From NCBI RefSeq assembly GCF_000828675.1, contig NZ_AP014510.1, forward strand, positions 372,001-436,000: a stretch of DNA of 64,000 nucleotides. The letters are read 5' to 3'. The translations under genes were made by a program, and so were the position numbers. The stretch comes from Thermotoga profunda AZM34c06 (GTDB lineage Bacteria; Thermotogota; Thermotogae; Thermotogales; DSM-5069). This document shows positions 48,651 to 58,515 of this stretch, in pieces; position 1 is the stretch's first letter; the number at the start of each line of letters is the position of its first letter. The notes under the pieces were generated by a model. The model worked only from the letters and a program-made list of their open reading frames with translations, was not told the origin of the DNA and searched no databases.

Positions 48651-49843
48651 TGAATATTTCCAACAGGGCACAGCAGGCTCCAGCAAGTCCTATAAGGAGA
48701 CTGATACCGTTCGCAGAGGAGGCCGCAAAAAAAGGTAAAAAGATTTATTATCTGAACATTGGACAACCCGATATCCCTACACCGAGTATTTATTTTGAGT
48801 ATGCAGAAATGTATAAACCAAAGGTTGTTGCATACACTCATTCAGCGGGTCTTTTGGAACTCCGTGAAGCCTTCACAAAGTATTACGAAAAATTCGATAT
48901 ACATGTATCTTCCTCTGAGATCATCGTTACAAATGGAGGAAGTGAGGCTGTGTTATTTGCCATGGCCGTTGTTGCAGATCCAGATGATGAGATATTGGTA
49001 CTTGAACCATTTTATGCCAATTATGCTGGTTTTGCGGCACAACTTGGTGTTAAATTAGTTCCTGTGAGGACCTACCCAGAAGATGGATATTCTGTCCCCA
49101 AAAAGGGAGCATTTCTTGAAAAAATAGGACCAAAGACAAAAGCCATTATCTTTTCCAATCCATGTAACCCAACAGGAGCGGTTTATGATGAGCAACAACT
49201 TAGAACTATAGCAGATGTGGCATTCGAAAAAAATCTGTGTGTGATCTCTGATGAGGTTTACAGAGAGTTTGCCTTTGATGGATACAAAGCGATATCGATG
49301 ATGACTTTTGACAAGATTATTGATAAAACAATTATTGTAGACAGTATCTCCAAGAGATATAGTGTGTGCGGTGCAAGAATTGGTACATTCTTGACAAAGA
49401 ACAGGGAATTTTACCAAGCGGCATTGAAATTTGCTCAAGCGAGATTGTGTCCGGCCATGACATCACAGTATGCAGCGATTGGACTTTTGAAACTCGATAA
49501 TGATTACATCGAGCAAATCAAAAAAGAGTATGAAAATAGAAGGGACGCCGTCTATGAAGAACTCAAAAAGATAGAAGGAGCAGTCTTCAAAAAACCACAT
49601 GGAGCCTTCTATGTCTCTGTGAAACTTCCCATAGACAATTCTGAAAAGTTCGTCAAATTCATGTTGGCTGATTTTGAAGTTGATGGCAAGACAACGATGG
49701 TGTCACCACTTGATGGTTTCTATGCAACACCTAATGCGGGATTGAACGAAATCAGAATCGCCTATGTACTTGATCAAGAAAAGTTACGTGATGCCGTTAG
49801 AATATTGTCTCTTGGTTTAAAAGCATACTCAGAAAAGAGATAA
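48647..49843 (+). CDS. Class I aminotransferase (aspartate aminotransferase type)
   Basis: About 398 residues. PLP fold-type I: LNIGQPDIPTP, TNGGSEAVLFAM, SNPCNPTG, ISDEVYREF and the PLP lysine in DSISKRYSVCGARIG (about residue 240). The substrate is probably an acidic or neutral amino acid with 2-oxoglutarate. ATG 48647 overlaps the previous stop; ATG 48650 is also well spaced from GGAGG. murJ follows by 2 nt. Confidence 0.92.
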   Translation: MMNISNRAQQAPASPIRRLIPFAEEAAKKGKKIYYLNIGQPDIPTPSIYFEYAEMYKPKVVAYTHSAGLLELREAFTKYYEKFDIHVSSSEIIVTNGGSEAVLFAMAVVADPDDEILVLEPFYANYAGFAAQLGVKLVPVRTYPEDGYSVPKKGAFLEKIGPKTKAIIFSNPCNPTGAVYDEQQLRTIADVAFEKNLCVISDEVYREFAFDGYKAISMMTFDKIIDKTIIVDSISKRYSVCGARIGTFLTKNREFYQAALKFAQARLCPAMTSQYAAIGLLKLDNDYIEQIKKEYENRRDAVYEELKKIEGAVFKKPHGAFYVSVKLPIDNSEKFVKFMLADFEVDGKTTMVSPLDGFYATPNAGLNEIRIAYVLDQEKLRDAVRILSLGLKAYSEKR

Positions 49844-49845
49844 AA

Positions 49846-51288
49846 ATGACACAGATGTTGAAGTATGGTACTCTTTTTGCCATAGCTACTTTGATCTCTC
49901 GAGTAACTGGTCTGTTGAGAGATGTGTTGCTTGCACATAAATTCGGTGCAGGTATAGAATTTGATGCTTATGTGATTGCGATTTCCTTCCCATTTTTGCT
50001 TCGCCGGGCTTTTGCCGAAGGTGCCATGACTTCGGCGTTTGTGCCACTGTACAATGAAAAGAATAAAAGTAATGAATTTGCTTCTTCTGTTATCACAGTA
50101 CTTGGGATTGTGACTGTTTCATTGACTGTTTTAGTTGAGATCTTTCCTGGGATTGTTCCTACTTTGTTGTCGGGTGGCGCCAATGAACAGACCAGAGTCT
50201 TGGTATTATTACTTGCAAGAATAAGTATGCCTTTTATAGTTTTCATCTTTTTGTGGGCTGTTTTATATGCCATTCAAAATTCCTATAATATCTTCTTTAT
50301 ACCAGCACTTTCACCAACATTGATGAACATTGGTGTGATCTTAGGGACATTGTCTGCCGATATCTTTAATACTAAGATAATTGGTCCCACTTTGGGTTTT
50401 ACACTTGGTGGGCTTTTCATGTTCATTTCTTTGGTACCTGCATCAAAAAGAGTTGGTTTTAAATATAAACCGAGCTTTGCGGGTATTCAAGAATTTTTAA
50501 AGCTTTTCTTTCCTGCACTCTTGGCGATGACTGTCTCGGAATTCAATGTTTTGATTGATGTGAATGTCGCTTCTTTACTTGGACCAGGCAATGTTTCGGC
50601 TATGCAATATGCTAATAGATTCTATCAGTTGCCTTTTGGTGTTTTTGGAGTCGCCATGGCAACTGTGGTCTTACCTATGATGGTGAATGAGTCAGAGAAA
50701 TTCGAAAAGCATCTCTTTGATTCAGTTAAACTATCTTTATTCTTGACTGTCCCATCCATGTTAGGTTTGATGATTTTGAGCAAAAGACTCATCATTCTTG
50801 TTTATCAGCATGGTGCTTTCACATACCAAGACACACTCAGAACCAGCATCGTTCTTTTTTATTATTCGATCGGTCTGCCTCTTTATTCGATCATGGCTGT
50901 TCTTTCGCGAGCCTGCCATGCAAGAAAAGATATGAAAACACCATTTAAAGCAACACTCGTTTCATTCATTGTCAATGGTATCTTGGATTTCACGCTGGGT
51001 TTGACCATTGGTGTGGCTGGGATAGCACTGGCAACGTCCATTGCAGGCTTTTGTGGTATGATGTATCTTGTCTATAAAGTAAAACCAAAGTTCGATACAC
51101 TTCATTTGCTAAAGATAACCCTTGCCTCTATTGTAATGGTTTGTACCATATTAATCGCATCGACTTACAGTAATTCGCGTCTTTTCACCATTTTACTTGT
51201 TCTGTTTGGCATAGCTGTTTACATGTTAATGTGTAGATTACTTAAAGTCCCAGAACTCAGAGAGCTTTTCAAGCTGGTTCGCAGATAA
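49846..51288 (+). CDS. murJ: MurJ/MviN lipid II flippase
   Basis: 480 residues, about 14 transmembrane helices. Flips the peptidoglycan precursor lipid II across the inner membrane. SRVTGLLRDVLLAHKFGAG (residues about 14-32) and RRAFAEGAMTSAFVPL are the family marks; arginines in these stretches are needed for function in E. coli. The last 20 nt overlap tail to tail with the minus-strand MEMO gene. Confidence 0.95.
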   Translation: MTQMLKYGTLFAIATLISRVTGLLRDVLLAHKFGAGIEFDAYVIAISFPFLLRRAFAEGAMTSAFVPLYNEKNKSNEFASSVITVLGIVTVSLTVLVEIFPGIVPTLLSGGANEQTRVLVLLLARISMPFIVFIFLWAVLYAIQNSYNIFFIPALSPTLMNIGVILGTLSADIFNTKIIGPTLGFTLGGLFMFISLVPASKRVGFKYKPSFAGIQEFLKLFFPALLAMTVSEFNVLIDVNVASLLGPGNVSAMQYANRFYQLPFGVFGVAMATVVLPMMVNESEKFEKHLFDSVKLSLFLTVPSMLGLMILSKRLIILVYQHGAFTYQDTLRTSIVLFYYSIGLPLYSIMAVLSRACHARKDMKTPFKATLVSFIVNGILDFTLGLTIGVAGIALATSIAGFCGMMYLVYKVKPKFDTLHLLKITLASIVMVCTILIASTYSNSRLFTILLVLFGIAVYMLMCRLLKVPELRELFKLVRR

Positions 51289-52108
51289 AACTCGCATAAC
51301 CAACTACCTGTGCTGTGTCTTTTGTGACATCACCGCTTGTTGCGTGTTTCAACAGTTTTGGCTTGTCAAAATGTTTCATGAACAACAAAGCCGCGATTGA
51401 TGAAAGCCCGCACATAGTGATTTTGTGTTTTGCGACAACTGTGTAAAGACCAAGTGGATCCTTTTCAGCTATCTTTTCTATTGCCATTTCATCTTTTCTT
51501 TTTGTTATTTCGGCACTTTCATAGTGATTGAGATCCGTAGAAAACACAAACAGAGTTGATGGATATTGTCTGGCGATTTCGTCCAAGCCAGTCGCTATTT
51601 TTTGACAGACATTTATGAATATTGGAAAAACAGAGATAGGAAGTATTTTGAATTCTCCAAACAAATATTGTAAAAATGGTAATTGTACTTCAAGTGAGTG
51701 TTCGTTCATATGTGCTTCATAATCTACGAGAGCTTCATCACAGTTTTTCAAGAATTTTTGTGCCGCATCTGTAGAGATTTCCAAAGATCCGAACGGAGTC
51801 AACCATTCACCTTGGTCCCAAACACCCACCTGTGAGCCAAAACCAGTGTGGTTGGGACCAACCAGGACTACGAGTTCTGGCTTTCCAAATTTTGCGGCCT
51901 CGGCATAGGCATGTGCCGCAACTGGTCCACTGTAGATATAGCCTGCATGCGGTACAATTATCGCCAGATTTTTCTCAAGTGATTTAACACTTTTATCTGG
52001 GATATAGCCAGGACCGAGTGGTGATAAAAAGCACTCTTCGATATTCGATTTCAATCTGGCAACTGATCCGGGATAAAAACTGCCAGCTACCACAGGAGAT
52101 CTTTTCAT
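51269..52108 (-). CDS. MEMO1 family protein (AmmeMemoRadiSam protein B type)
   Basis: 279 residues. MKRSPVVAGSFYPG, VPHAGYIYSGPVAAHAYA, GPNHTGFG, MNEHSLEVQLPFLQ and STDLNHY are hallmarks of the MEMO family, which binds copper or iron through His, Asp and Cys and is related to LigB dioxygenases. The typical partners AMMECR1 and the radical SAM gene are not adjacent. It starts within the secretin stop (4-nt overlap), last gene of the pilus operon. Confidence 0.9.
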   Translation of the reverse strand: MKRSPVVAGSFYPGSVARLKSNIEECFLSPLGPGYIPDKSVKSLEKNLAIIVPHAGYIYSGPVAAHAYAEAAKFGKPELVVLVGPNHTGFGSQVGVWDQGEWLTPFGSLEISTDAAQKFLKNCDEALVDYEAHMNEHSLEVQLPFLQYLFGEFKILPISVFPIFINVCQKIATGLDEIARQYPSTLFVFSTDLNHYESAEITKRKDEMAIEKIAEKDPLGLYTVVAKHKITMCGLSSIAALLFMKHFDKPKLLKHATSGDVTKDTAQVVGYASFICEPA

Positions 52109-55100
52109 TGTTCAATCACCTTTGCTGTTATGAAGATTATCAATTCACGTTTATCTTTTTCGTCGGTCTTCGTTCTGAACAACTGTCCGATGAAAGGTAG
52201 ATCTCCAAGAATGGGTACCTTTGAATGAGTTTGTTCATCCGTTTCTCTGATCAAACCACCGATTACTAATGTATCTCCATTCTTAATGATTACTTTTGTC
52301 TGTGCTTCGCGTGTGCTCTCACCGGGTATATCTATATTTGGATAATAGGTCGCTTTACTCACCTTGGTAAAAACAGAAAGTTCAATAGTATTATCCATTC
52401 GCACATATGGAGTTATCTTAAGCTCAATACCAGTATCTAAGAAATTCACAGTAACATTACCTTCTGCATCAACTGTTTGATATGGTATTCTGTCTCCAAT
52501 CAATATCCTTGCTTCTTGTCCACTACTTGTTACAATTCTTGGACTTGCAAGCAAGCTGTTCAAGGTGTTTGAGTCGCTCAAATTGGCATTTACAGAGAGA
52601 CTGGCTTTTGGTATGAGTGATAGTAGTTGTTGATAATCGAACATGTTTATGACGTTTGTCGTGATATTGAGTGTTCCATCGGTTAGACTGACGCTTGTAT
52701 CTGTTCCAGCCAAACTGAATCCAAAAGAGAATGATCTTTCAAGACTGTCAAGCAAAGATCTGTCTATCAACCGCGCCTCGATCTCCACTTGTTTCAAAGG
52801 TTTTGAGATATCTACCATCAATTGTTCAACGCGTTCCTTTGCCTCAGCGTTCAAACCAGTTATGATGATCAAATCTTTCAGATCGTCCACGTAAACTTTG
52901 CCACCATAAAATTCGACCATGGATTTAACTTTATCAAGGTTATGAGGTAAGTTGTAAATGAATTTTTGCTCTAAAGTTCGATCGACGACTACTTCAACTT
53001 TTGGTTTTATGAAGACTGTAGCACTATCTGTTTCAACGAACGAATAACCATACTGCTCTTGAATTAATTTTTTGAACTGTTCCCAGTTCATTGAGGAAAC
53101 ATTCATTGTTATGTTTTCAGATGGTGTACTCACAAATATCAAAGATACTTCTAATGTTTGAGCAACAGCAGTTATCACTTCTTTCAAAGATTTGTCATCA
53201 CAAACTATTGATACTGTACCGTCGCTGTTTTTTCTCACCTGAATAGGTTGAGTTTCTGCCTTCAGTATTTCTGCCTTTTGTTTTAATTTTTCAGAGAATT
53301 TTTCATACTCTAAGATTGCTTTTTCAACATCTAAAGATGGACCTGAAATCACGATGATACCAAGTTTTGGATATGCACTTATCTTCACCGTATTACCGAT
53401 TGATTGTAGAAAACTCTGAAATTCATCAACGGGGATTTCTTCTTTGTACTCAAGGACTCTTGCTACTAATTCCGGCTTTGATTCTTCTGGTTTTATCTTG
53501 GGTAGAACAGATTGAATCTCGTCCAACAAAATCTGTGCTTTTTCTATTGCCTTTTTTTCACCGTGTAATATCATTATCTGATCTGCTGTATAGATATTTA
53601 TCTGTGCTATCTTGCTCAATATGTCTGATATGTCTTTTAATGCAAAATCTTCCGGGACACGGACTATAGTGTATGTTTCTTCTTCTTGAAGGGATTTTCT
53701 GATTCCTTCCAAGAAATCACTTGCTTCTCTTATCTTCTCTTCTGTACCTGTGATTATGTAGAATAGTTCTGTCTTTTCAAGCTCGATTTCATAGAGTTTT
53801 GAAAGCATCAACTTTGCATCTTCAAAACTCAATTTTTGCACTATTGGTATAAGCTTCACTACTTTCTGAGGAACGATTGGTGTGATTAATGAATAAATTT
53901 TTTGTAGCTCCTCGATGGCTTTTTGTAGATTTTCCTGGTTATAAGAGCTGATTATAACTCTTCTGAGGGATTTCAGATTTGCTTCAATTCGAACATCAAA
54001 TGTACTCTCAATCAAGGTTTTAACTTCAGTGTAAGTCTGATCATCGAATGCAACATTCACAGTCCTTATAAGCCTATCTTTGACAAAAGTCTTTAAGAAG
54101 GTTTTGGTTTTGTTCAGATCTTCTTCTGATCCTGTGACCTTTAGGATGTTTTGAACTGTAATACTCTCTATTCCATATATTTGATTCAATATTTGTGATA
54201 CCTGTGTTGCGGTCTGTTCGTCATTCAAAAAGAAGACTTCGGATTGTTTTAGTGTGTAATAAAAACGAGTCAATTCAGATGCAATACTTCTGATGGCATT
54301 TCTTATCTCTAACGGAGCTATTATAAACAAGCCATCCTGCAGATCAACAAACCTCGATATTGGGACACCAAAAACTGTGCTGAGAGCCGAGATGACTTTT
54401 TCCTGGATGGGTTTTGGAATATTGAGTGGTTCTACCTGAATTTGCTCTGTGAAACCTAAGTCGCGTAGAACTGCTTCTGCAAGTTGTAATTGAATCTCTG
54501 AACCCTTGATTTCCAAAACGCCAAAAGGTAGTTCTATCACTTGAAGTCCTATATTTTCCAATATTCTCGATGCTTCCTGTGGATAGATCACTTTGAGCTG
54601 CTTTGATTGAGTTTGAGTTTCTGTTGTCTTTGTGGCTTGATCGGTAGGTAACTCTATTTTTGTCTTTTTAAACCTTTCTTCCAATTGCATGATATAGTTC
54701 ACGACAGTTTGAACTGTTTTTGAGTCTCCTGTGATTATAAATTTATCAAGGCCTTCGAGCAAATTGAATTCAAAGGTGTAGACATTCTTCAGTGAAGTGA
54801 GGAGTCTTGAGACATCTTCTACTGGAACAGAAACAGTTATTTCTCTTGTCACAGAAGGGGGAGCAACAGAAAGAATTTTGGAGATGAGTTCTTGCTCGTA
54901 GATGTCACCATACACGAACAACAGAGCTTTGTTAGGAAGGTAGGTCATGATCGTCGTTGGAGAAAGGATTTTTTCTATCTTTTGAACGATATCTTCACTG
55001 ACTTCGTAGATACCCCAGAATTGGGCAAATCTCTGTGAGATTTCTTTTTTCGTTCCTATGTGAAGTGTACCATCAGGCATATAACTATAAGCCAGCGGTT

Positions 55101-55659
55101 CTGTACCTATTTTAATGGTCAAAAGTAAATTTCTCAAAGCTTCTTCAGGTGTTATGTTTGAAAGTTTTAAAGCCAATTTGGCAGTTTTTACCGTGTCAGA
55201 TAAAACAACGTTCAAATTGAGTTCTTCGGAAAGAAACTTCACAGCAGTTTCAAGATTGCTTCCTTCAGTTAGAGCAAGATCTATGCGTTTATCAGAGCCT
55301 TTAAATGCCACCTTCAGTGTTTTTCCAGCGATCTCTATTGATGGTTCTCTTGGTATCAGCAATTGAAATAGAACCAATGAACCTTGGTATGTACCAATAG
55401 CTCTGAGTGAATCAACAGGCCCATAGGCAACTGGTAAAAAGAAAGGGGAATTTGCCAAGTTCACATTCTTGAGATGTATCGAAACAAGAGAACCGGCAGC
55501 ATTTTTCTCAACAAAGATGTTATCTTTGGTAAGGCTTGCATCGGTATCGATGCGAAAAATCACCTGCCCATCTTGAAAACTTGGGCCGATACTTGTAATC
55601 TGTGCTCCGTATGCGATTGCTATGAGCAGCACCAGGATTAATGCAAGGGTTTTCTTCAT
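52105..55659 (-). CDS. Very large secretin (PilQ/GspD type)
   Basis: 1184 residues; typical PilQ/GspD are about 600-750. An N-terminal signal peptide (about 1-18) is followed by a long chain of repeated N-domain-like modules (patterns such as VKLIPI... and TGSEEDLN...), then a C-terminal secretin domain from about residue 960: EIEARLIDRSLL, LLASPRIVTSSGQEARILIGDRIPY, NGDTLVIGGLI and VPILGDLPFIGQLF. It forms an outer-membrane gated channel for pilus or secretion. The extended periplasmic part could span the wide periplasm under the toga. It follows a PilP-like gene by 12 nt. Confidence 0.92.
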   Translation of the reverse strand: MKKTLALILVLLIAIAYGAQITSIGPSFQDGQVIFRIDTDASLTKDNIFVEKNAAGSLVSIHLKNVNLANSPFFLPVAYGPVDSLRAIGTYQGSLVLFQLLIPREPSIEIAGKTLKVAFKGSDKRIDLALTEGSNLETAVKFLSEELNLNVVLSDTVKTAKLALKLSNITPEEALRNLLLTIKIGTEPLAYSYMPDGTLHIGTKKEISQRFAQFWGIYEVSEDIVQKIEKILSPTTIMTYLPNKALLFVYGDIYEQELISKILSVAPPSVTREITVSVPVEDVSRLLTSLKNVYTFEFNLLEGLDKFIITGDSKTVQTVVNYIMQLEERFKKTKIELPTDQATKTTETQTQSKQLKVIYPQEASRILENIGLQVIELPFGVLEIKGSEIQLQLAEAVLRDLGFTEQIQVEPLNIPKPIQEKVISALSTVFGVPISRFVDLQDGLFIIAPLEIRNAIRSIASELTRFYYTLKQSEVFFLNDEQTATQVSQILNQIYGIESITVQNILKVTGSEEDLNKTKTFLKTFVKDRLIRTVNVAFDDQTYTEVKTLIESTFDVRIEANLKSLRRVIISSYNQENLQKAIEELQKIYSLITPIVPQKVVKLIPIVQKLSFEDAKLMLSKLYEIELEKTELFYIITGTEEKIREASDFLEGIRKSLQEEETYTIVRVPEDFALKDISDILSKIAQINIYTADQIMILHGEKKAIEKAQILLDEIQSVLPKIKPEESKPELVARVLEYKEEIPVDEFQSFLQSIGNTVKISAYPKLGIIVISGPSLDVEKAILEYEKFSEKLKQKAEILKAETQPIQVRKNSDGTVSIVCDDKSLKEVITAVAQTLEVSLIFVSTPSENITMNVSSMNWEQFKKLIQEQYGYSFVETDSATVFIKPKVEVVVDRTLEQKFIYNLPHNLDKVKSMVEFYGGKVYVDDLKDLIIITGLNAEAKERVEQLMVDISKPLKQVEIEARLIDRSLLDSLERSFSFGFSLAGTDTSVSLTDGTLNITTNVINMFDYQQLLSLIPKASLSVNANLSDSNTLNSLLASPRIVTSSGQEARILIGDRIPYQTVDAEGNVTVNFLDTGIELKITPYVRMDNTIELSVFTKVSKATYYPNIDIPGESTREAQTKVIIKNGDTLVIGGLIRETDEQTHSKVPILGDLPFIGQLFRTKTDEKDKRELIIFITAKVIEQ

Positions 55660-55671
55660 AGATGTCCCCCC

Positions 55672-56142
55672 TCATCTTATCGTTAATAAATTTCCCGTTT
55701 GTAAATCGAGAATCGCTACAGCAAAACTCGTTACGTGCAAGATCAGATATCTGCCATCGAGCACATCATCTGGTGATTTTTTGAAGGCCTGCCCTCCTGT
55801 ACTAAGCAAGACAAATCTCTCAGTTTCACCCCTCGCATAACCCACAAATTTGTAACCAGACAAAGGTTCAATTGATGAGAGCATATCTGCATTCAATTTT
55901 TCTTTATCGAATTTGAGTAAAAAAGGTTCAAACGGATTTATGTTTTGCACAGTTTGCTGGAATTTTTCTGATATGTTCTTCAAATCGTCAGGTCCCAATC
56001 TCTTCCTAAGTGGTGGGATTTGCTGGTTTGTCTGAGCAACCGTGACAGGCTTTACTGTCTTTCCATAGAAAAACAGAAAATAGATAGCTATGCCCCATAC
56101 ACCGATTAACAATATCAGCAAAAGGACAATTCTTCTATTCAT
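55672..56142 (-). CDS. PilP-like pilus assembly protein
   Basis: 156 residues. N-terminal transmembrane anchor (about 5-26), a Pro-rich linker, then a small periplasmic beta domain (GYKFVGYARGETERFVLLST...) comparable to PilP or the HR domain of GspC, which bind the secretin. Position right before the secretin gene agrees. The family match is by context and fold, not strong motifs. It overlaps the PilO-like gene by 4 nt. Confidence 0.65.
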   Translation of the reverse strand: MNRRIVLLLILLIGVWGIAIYFLFFYGKTVKPVTVAQTNQQIPPLRKRLGPDDLKNISEKFQQTVQNINPFEPFLLKFDKEKLNADMLSSIEPLSGYKFVGYARGETERFVLLSTGGQAFKKSPDDVLDGRYLILHVTSFAVAILDLQTGNLLTIR

Positions 56143-56609
56143 TCGATCATCACACCCGTAAAAACGATCTTGAAAGTCACAGAACCTTTTTCGGTGATGC
56201 CAAGAACCTCTACTGGCACTTTCAGATTGTTTGTGACTGTCAGTGATTTGATGCTCACATTCGCCGAGTTGAGAATTTTGTAGAGTATATCTGAAAAGTC
56301 TTGAGATGAACTCTCTCCTTGGATGACATACGTTCCATCTTTCTGAGCCGTGAAGTCCAATCCCAATTTCTGTACAAGATCTTTGATCTGGTTGAGTTTT
56401 ATCCTTGGCTCTATTGTTTTTTCGAGCTGATCAACATAATCTTTTTTTGCCGTGACATTCTTATCGTATTCAAGAAGTCTCACAAGTTCGGCATCTATTT
56501 TCTCGGCAAAAGTGTTGAATCTGAGATAATCATAGACATCGAAATAAGCTGCGAGAGCTACGAAGATCAAAATAGCCAACAAAATACCGACTTTGCGCGG
56601 CATGATCAT
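56139..56609 (-). CDS. PilO-like pilus assembly protein
   Basis: 156 residues. One N-terminal transmembrane helix (about 8-22), a coiled-coil section (EKIDAELVRLLEYDKNVTAKKDYVDQ), and a C-terminal ferredoxin-like domain. This matches PilO, which forms the inner-membrane alignment complex with PilN and PilM. Starts ATG 56609 in overlap with the stop of the PilN-like gene; ATG 56603 is an alternative. Confidence 0.7.
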   Translation of the reverse strand: MIMPRKVGILLAILIFVALAAYFDVYDYLRFNTFAEKIDAELVRLLEYDKNVTAKKDYVDQLEKTIEPRIKLNQIKDLVQKLGLDFTAQKDGTYVIQGESSSQDFSDILYKILNSANVSIKSLTVTNNLKVPVEVLGITEKGSVTFKIVFTGVMIE

Positions 56610-57184
56610 CGCCTACCTTGAACGGTAACCTTTGTGAGTTGCATTGACAAAAAGCTCATCGGTGTATTGTATTCTACTAATTTATCCACTTTGTAACCAA
56701 GATCGATCAATTTTTGAGCGAGTTTTTCTATCGTTGACTGAGTATCAGGTTGGTACAATTCATAAATTGTAAACAACAACTGTCCATCGAAGTTCATTTG
56801 TGAAAGCATCATCCAGTCTTTTTGCTCTTTATTCCAAAGGTTCAGTATTTCTTTTATATGAGCACTGCTGTTTGAATAATCGAGCATATGCGTTTCGAGC
56901 AAATCTATTCTCTCCTGTAATCTCTTACTCATATTGTAGAGAGTTTGATTCTGGCTAATCACGTTTTGTAACTGATCTTTCAATCCAGAGACCTTCAACT
57001 CAATTTTGTATTTTTGCAACACATAACTGTGCTCGGCTTTCAGAGAATCTATGACAGATTTTTTGTAAAATTCACTTGTGAATCTCACTGCAAAGACTGG
57101 AGCAAGGAGCGCCGCTAACAGTATGAAAAAAGATGATAGCTTTAGAACCTGTTTCTTATGCCTGTACAAGTTTATTTTTTCCAA
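56606..57184 (-). CDS. PilN-like pilus assembly protein
   Basis: About 192 residues. The short cytoplasmic start (EKINLYRHKK) resembles the PilN peptide that binds PilM, followed by a transmembrane helix (about 18-36), coiled coil and a small periplasmic domain. TTG 57184 is chosen because AGAGGTGG precedes it; GTG 57196 would lie in that site. It overlaps the pilM end by 29 nt. Confidence 0.72.
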   Translation of the reverse strand: MEKINLYRHKKQVLKLSSFFILLAALLAPVFAVRFTSEFYKKSVIDSLKAEHSYVLQKYKIELKVSGLKDQLQNVISQNQTLYNMSKRLQERIDLLETHMLDYSNSSAHIKEILNLWNKEQKDWMMLSQMNFDGQLLFTIYELYQPDTQSTIEKLAQKLIDLGYKVDKLVEYNTPMSFLSMQLTKVTVQGRR

Positions 57185-58142
57185 ATTCAGCACCACCTCT
57201 CACCAAAAGCCCAAGCACACCAATCCCCACTTCATTACATTTTACAGAAAATTTGGTACCTTGAACTTTACCTTGGAATGATTCAAATTGATTGAATACT
57301 CTGACGTAAAACTCGATCAACGCTGGTGGATCACACAGAACGTAAAAATTAGATACATCCCTTATTGAAGTGTTGGGCAAAACAGTATTCAACAAAAATA
57401 TTATCTCTCGTTCCACTGTATAAGGTAAATCGGTGAGAAGTGAACTTGTCAAAGATGCGATATTTGATGTGCTTAGTGCATCTACTTTCTTATGTATATC
57501 TTCCTGGGTGATACCAGTTTCTTCCACAAGAATATCCATTAGTTCCCAAGTTGAGTAGGCAAAGGTCCTAATTGCTACGGGAATCTTTGCTATGAATATC
57601 ACGACTGCACCGTATTCAGGTGTGAATAATAATAAAACAGATGTGGAAGTGGTTGGTAAATCGATCAACTCAAAATACTTGAACAAGTCTGGTAAAACAA
57701 CATCTGGTTCCAAGAAACCTGCCTGAGCTATTGTGGATACAACTTGGTTTATATCCCTTTGTCTTGATACCACAATAAGCATCTTATTCAATGTATTTCT
57801 AATTGATTCTACAACAATTTCATTGGCTGGTAGATTCAAAAGTCTTGAAACCTCGGTTCGTGCATAATCTTTATCTTCTTGGGGTTTAAGACCAGATGGT
57901 ACATCGATAGTATAGAACAACAAGTTCTCATTGGGAAAATTTACAGTCACTATATCTTCGATATCTGGTCGGATCTTATGAGAGAACTCTTTGAGCAACT
58001 CAGATGGATTTTCATCTTTCTTGAGATCCTTATAAAAATCTTGTATTAGGGTGAGAATACCTCTCGACTTTCTACCTCTTGCGAGTGATACATATCGACT
58101 GGTTATATCTATTGCTGTAATCATTTTATGAAATATTTGCAT
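57156..58142 (-). CDS. pilM: PilM-like actin-fold pilus assembly ATPase
   Basis: 328 residues. Actin-like fold beginning with MITAIDITSRYVSLARG; cytoplasmic component that binds the N-terminus of PilN and links it to the motor. Phosphate-loop-like motifs are weak. ATG 58142 follows AGAGGTGATT; it overlaps the PilN gene. Its context between pilC and pilN is as in other Thermotogota and Thermus. Confidence 0.8.
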   Translation of the reverse strand: MQIFHKMITAIDITSRYVSLARGRKSRGILTLIQDFYKDLKKDENPSELLKEFSHKIRPDIEDIVTVNFPNENLLFYTIDVPSGLKPQEDKDYARTEVSRLLNLPANEIVVESIRNTLNKMLIVVSRQRDINQVVSTIAQAGFLEPDVVLPDLFKYFELIDLPTTSTSVLLLFTPEYGAVVIFIAKIPVAIRTFAYSTWELMDILVEETGITQEDIHKKVDALSTSNIASLTSSLLTDLPYTVEREIIFLLNTVLPNTSIRDVSNFYVLCDPPALIEFYVRVFNQFESFQGKVQGTKFSVKCNEVGIGVLGLLVRGGAEFGKNKLVQA

Positions 58143-58146
58143 TTAA

Positions 58147-58515
58147 TCACCTCTTTATATTGATCTTTGTTACAACAGGTGGAAATGTGATAGTCCAATC
58201 GACTGCTTCGATCGTTCCAGCTCTTAAGACACTATTTGGCGAAATCAATATTGCCAGATTATCCTTTCCTCTTACCTTGACTCCACTGTCTATTTCCATA
58301 ATTATTGTCTTTGGTTGTCTGCCATTTCCAATTGTAACTGCTCTGATTCTCAAATCTTTTTCGTGTTGTCCAACCGTTACCGTCCCTGGTATCTCGCCAT
58401 CAACCCATTCTAAGGCTTTGTAGATAGTACATTTGATGTAATATGGTTGAATTTCATTTCGTATCTTGTCTATCCAAGAGAAACTGTAGATCATACAACA
58501 TACAAAGCCAAGCAT
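58147..58515 (-). CDS. Small membrane-anchored protein, possible pseudopilin-like
   Basis: 122 residues from ATG 58515. The Shine-Dalgarno site (GGAAGGTG, 58566-58559) lies far upstream, at the pilC stop; 7 nt after it an in-frame CTG (58548) would give a longer N-terminus MSLELLFKVLIMLGFV. That sequence has the Glu and hydrophobic run of type IV pilin-like proteins, but no preceding Gly is present to make a prepilin cleavage site. The rest is a beta-rich domain without known motifs (DSGVKVRGKDNLAILISPN). No function is assigned; it is part of the pilus operon. Confidence 0.6.
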   Translation of the reverse strand: MLGFVCCMIYSFSWIDKIRNEIQPYYIKCTIYKALEWVDGEIPGTVTVGQHEKDLRIRAVTIGNGRQPKTIIMEIDSGVKVRGKDNLAILISPNSVLRAGTIEAVDWTITFPPVVTKINIKR

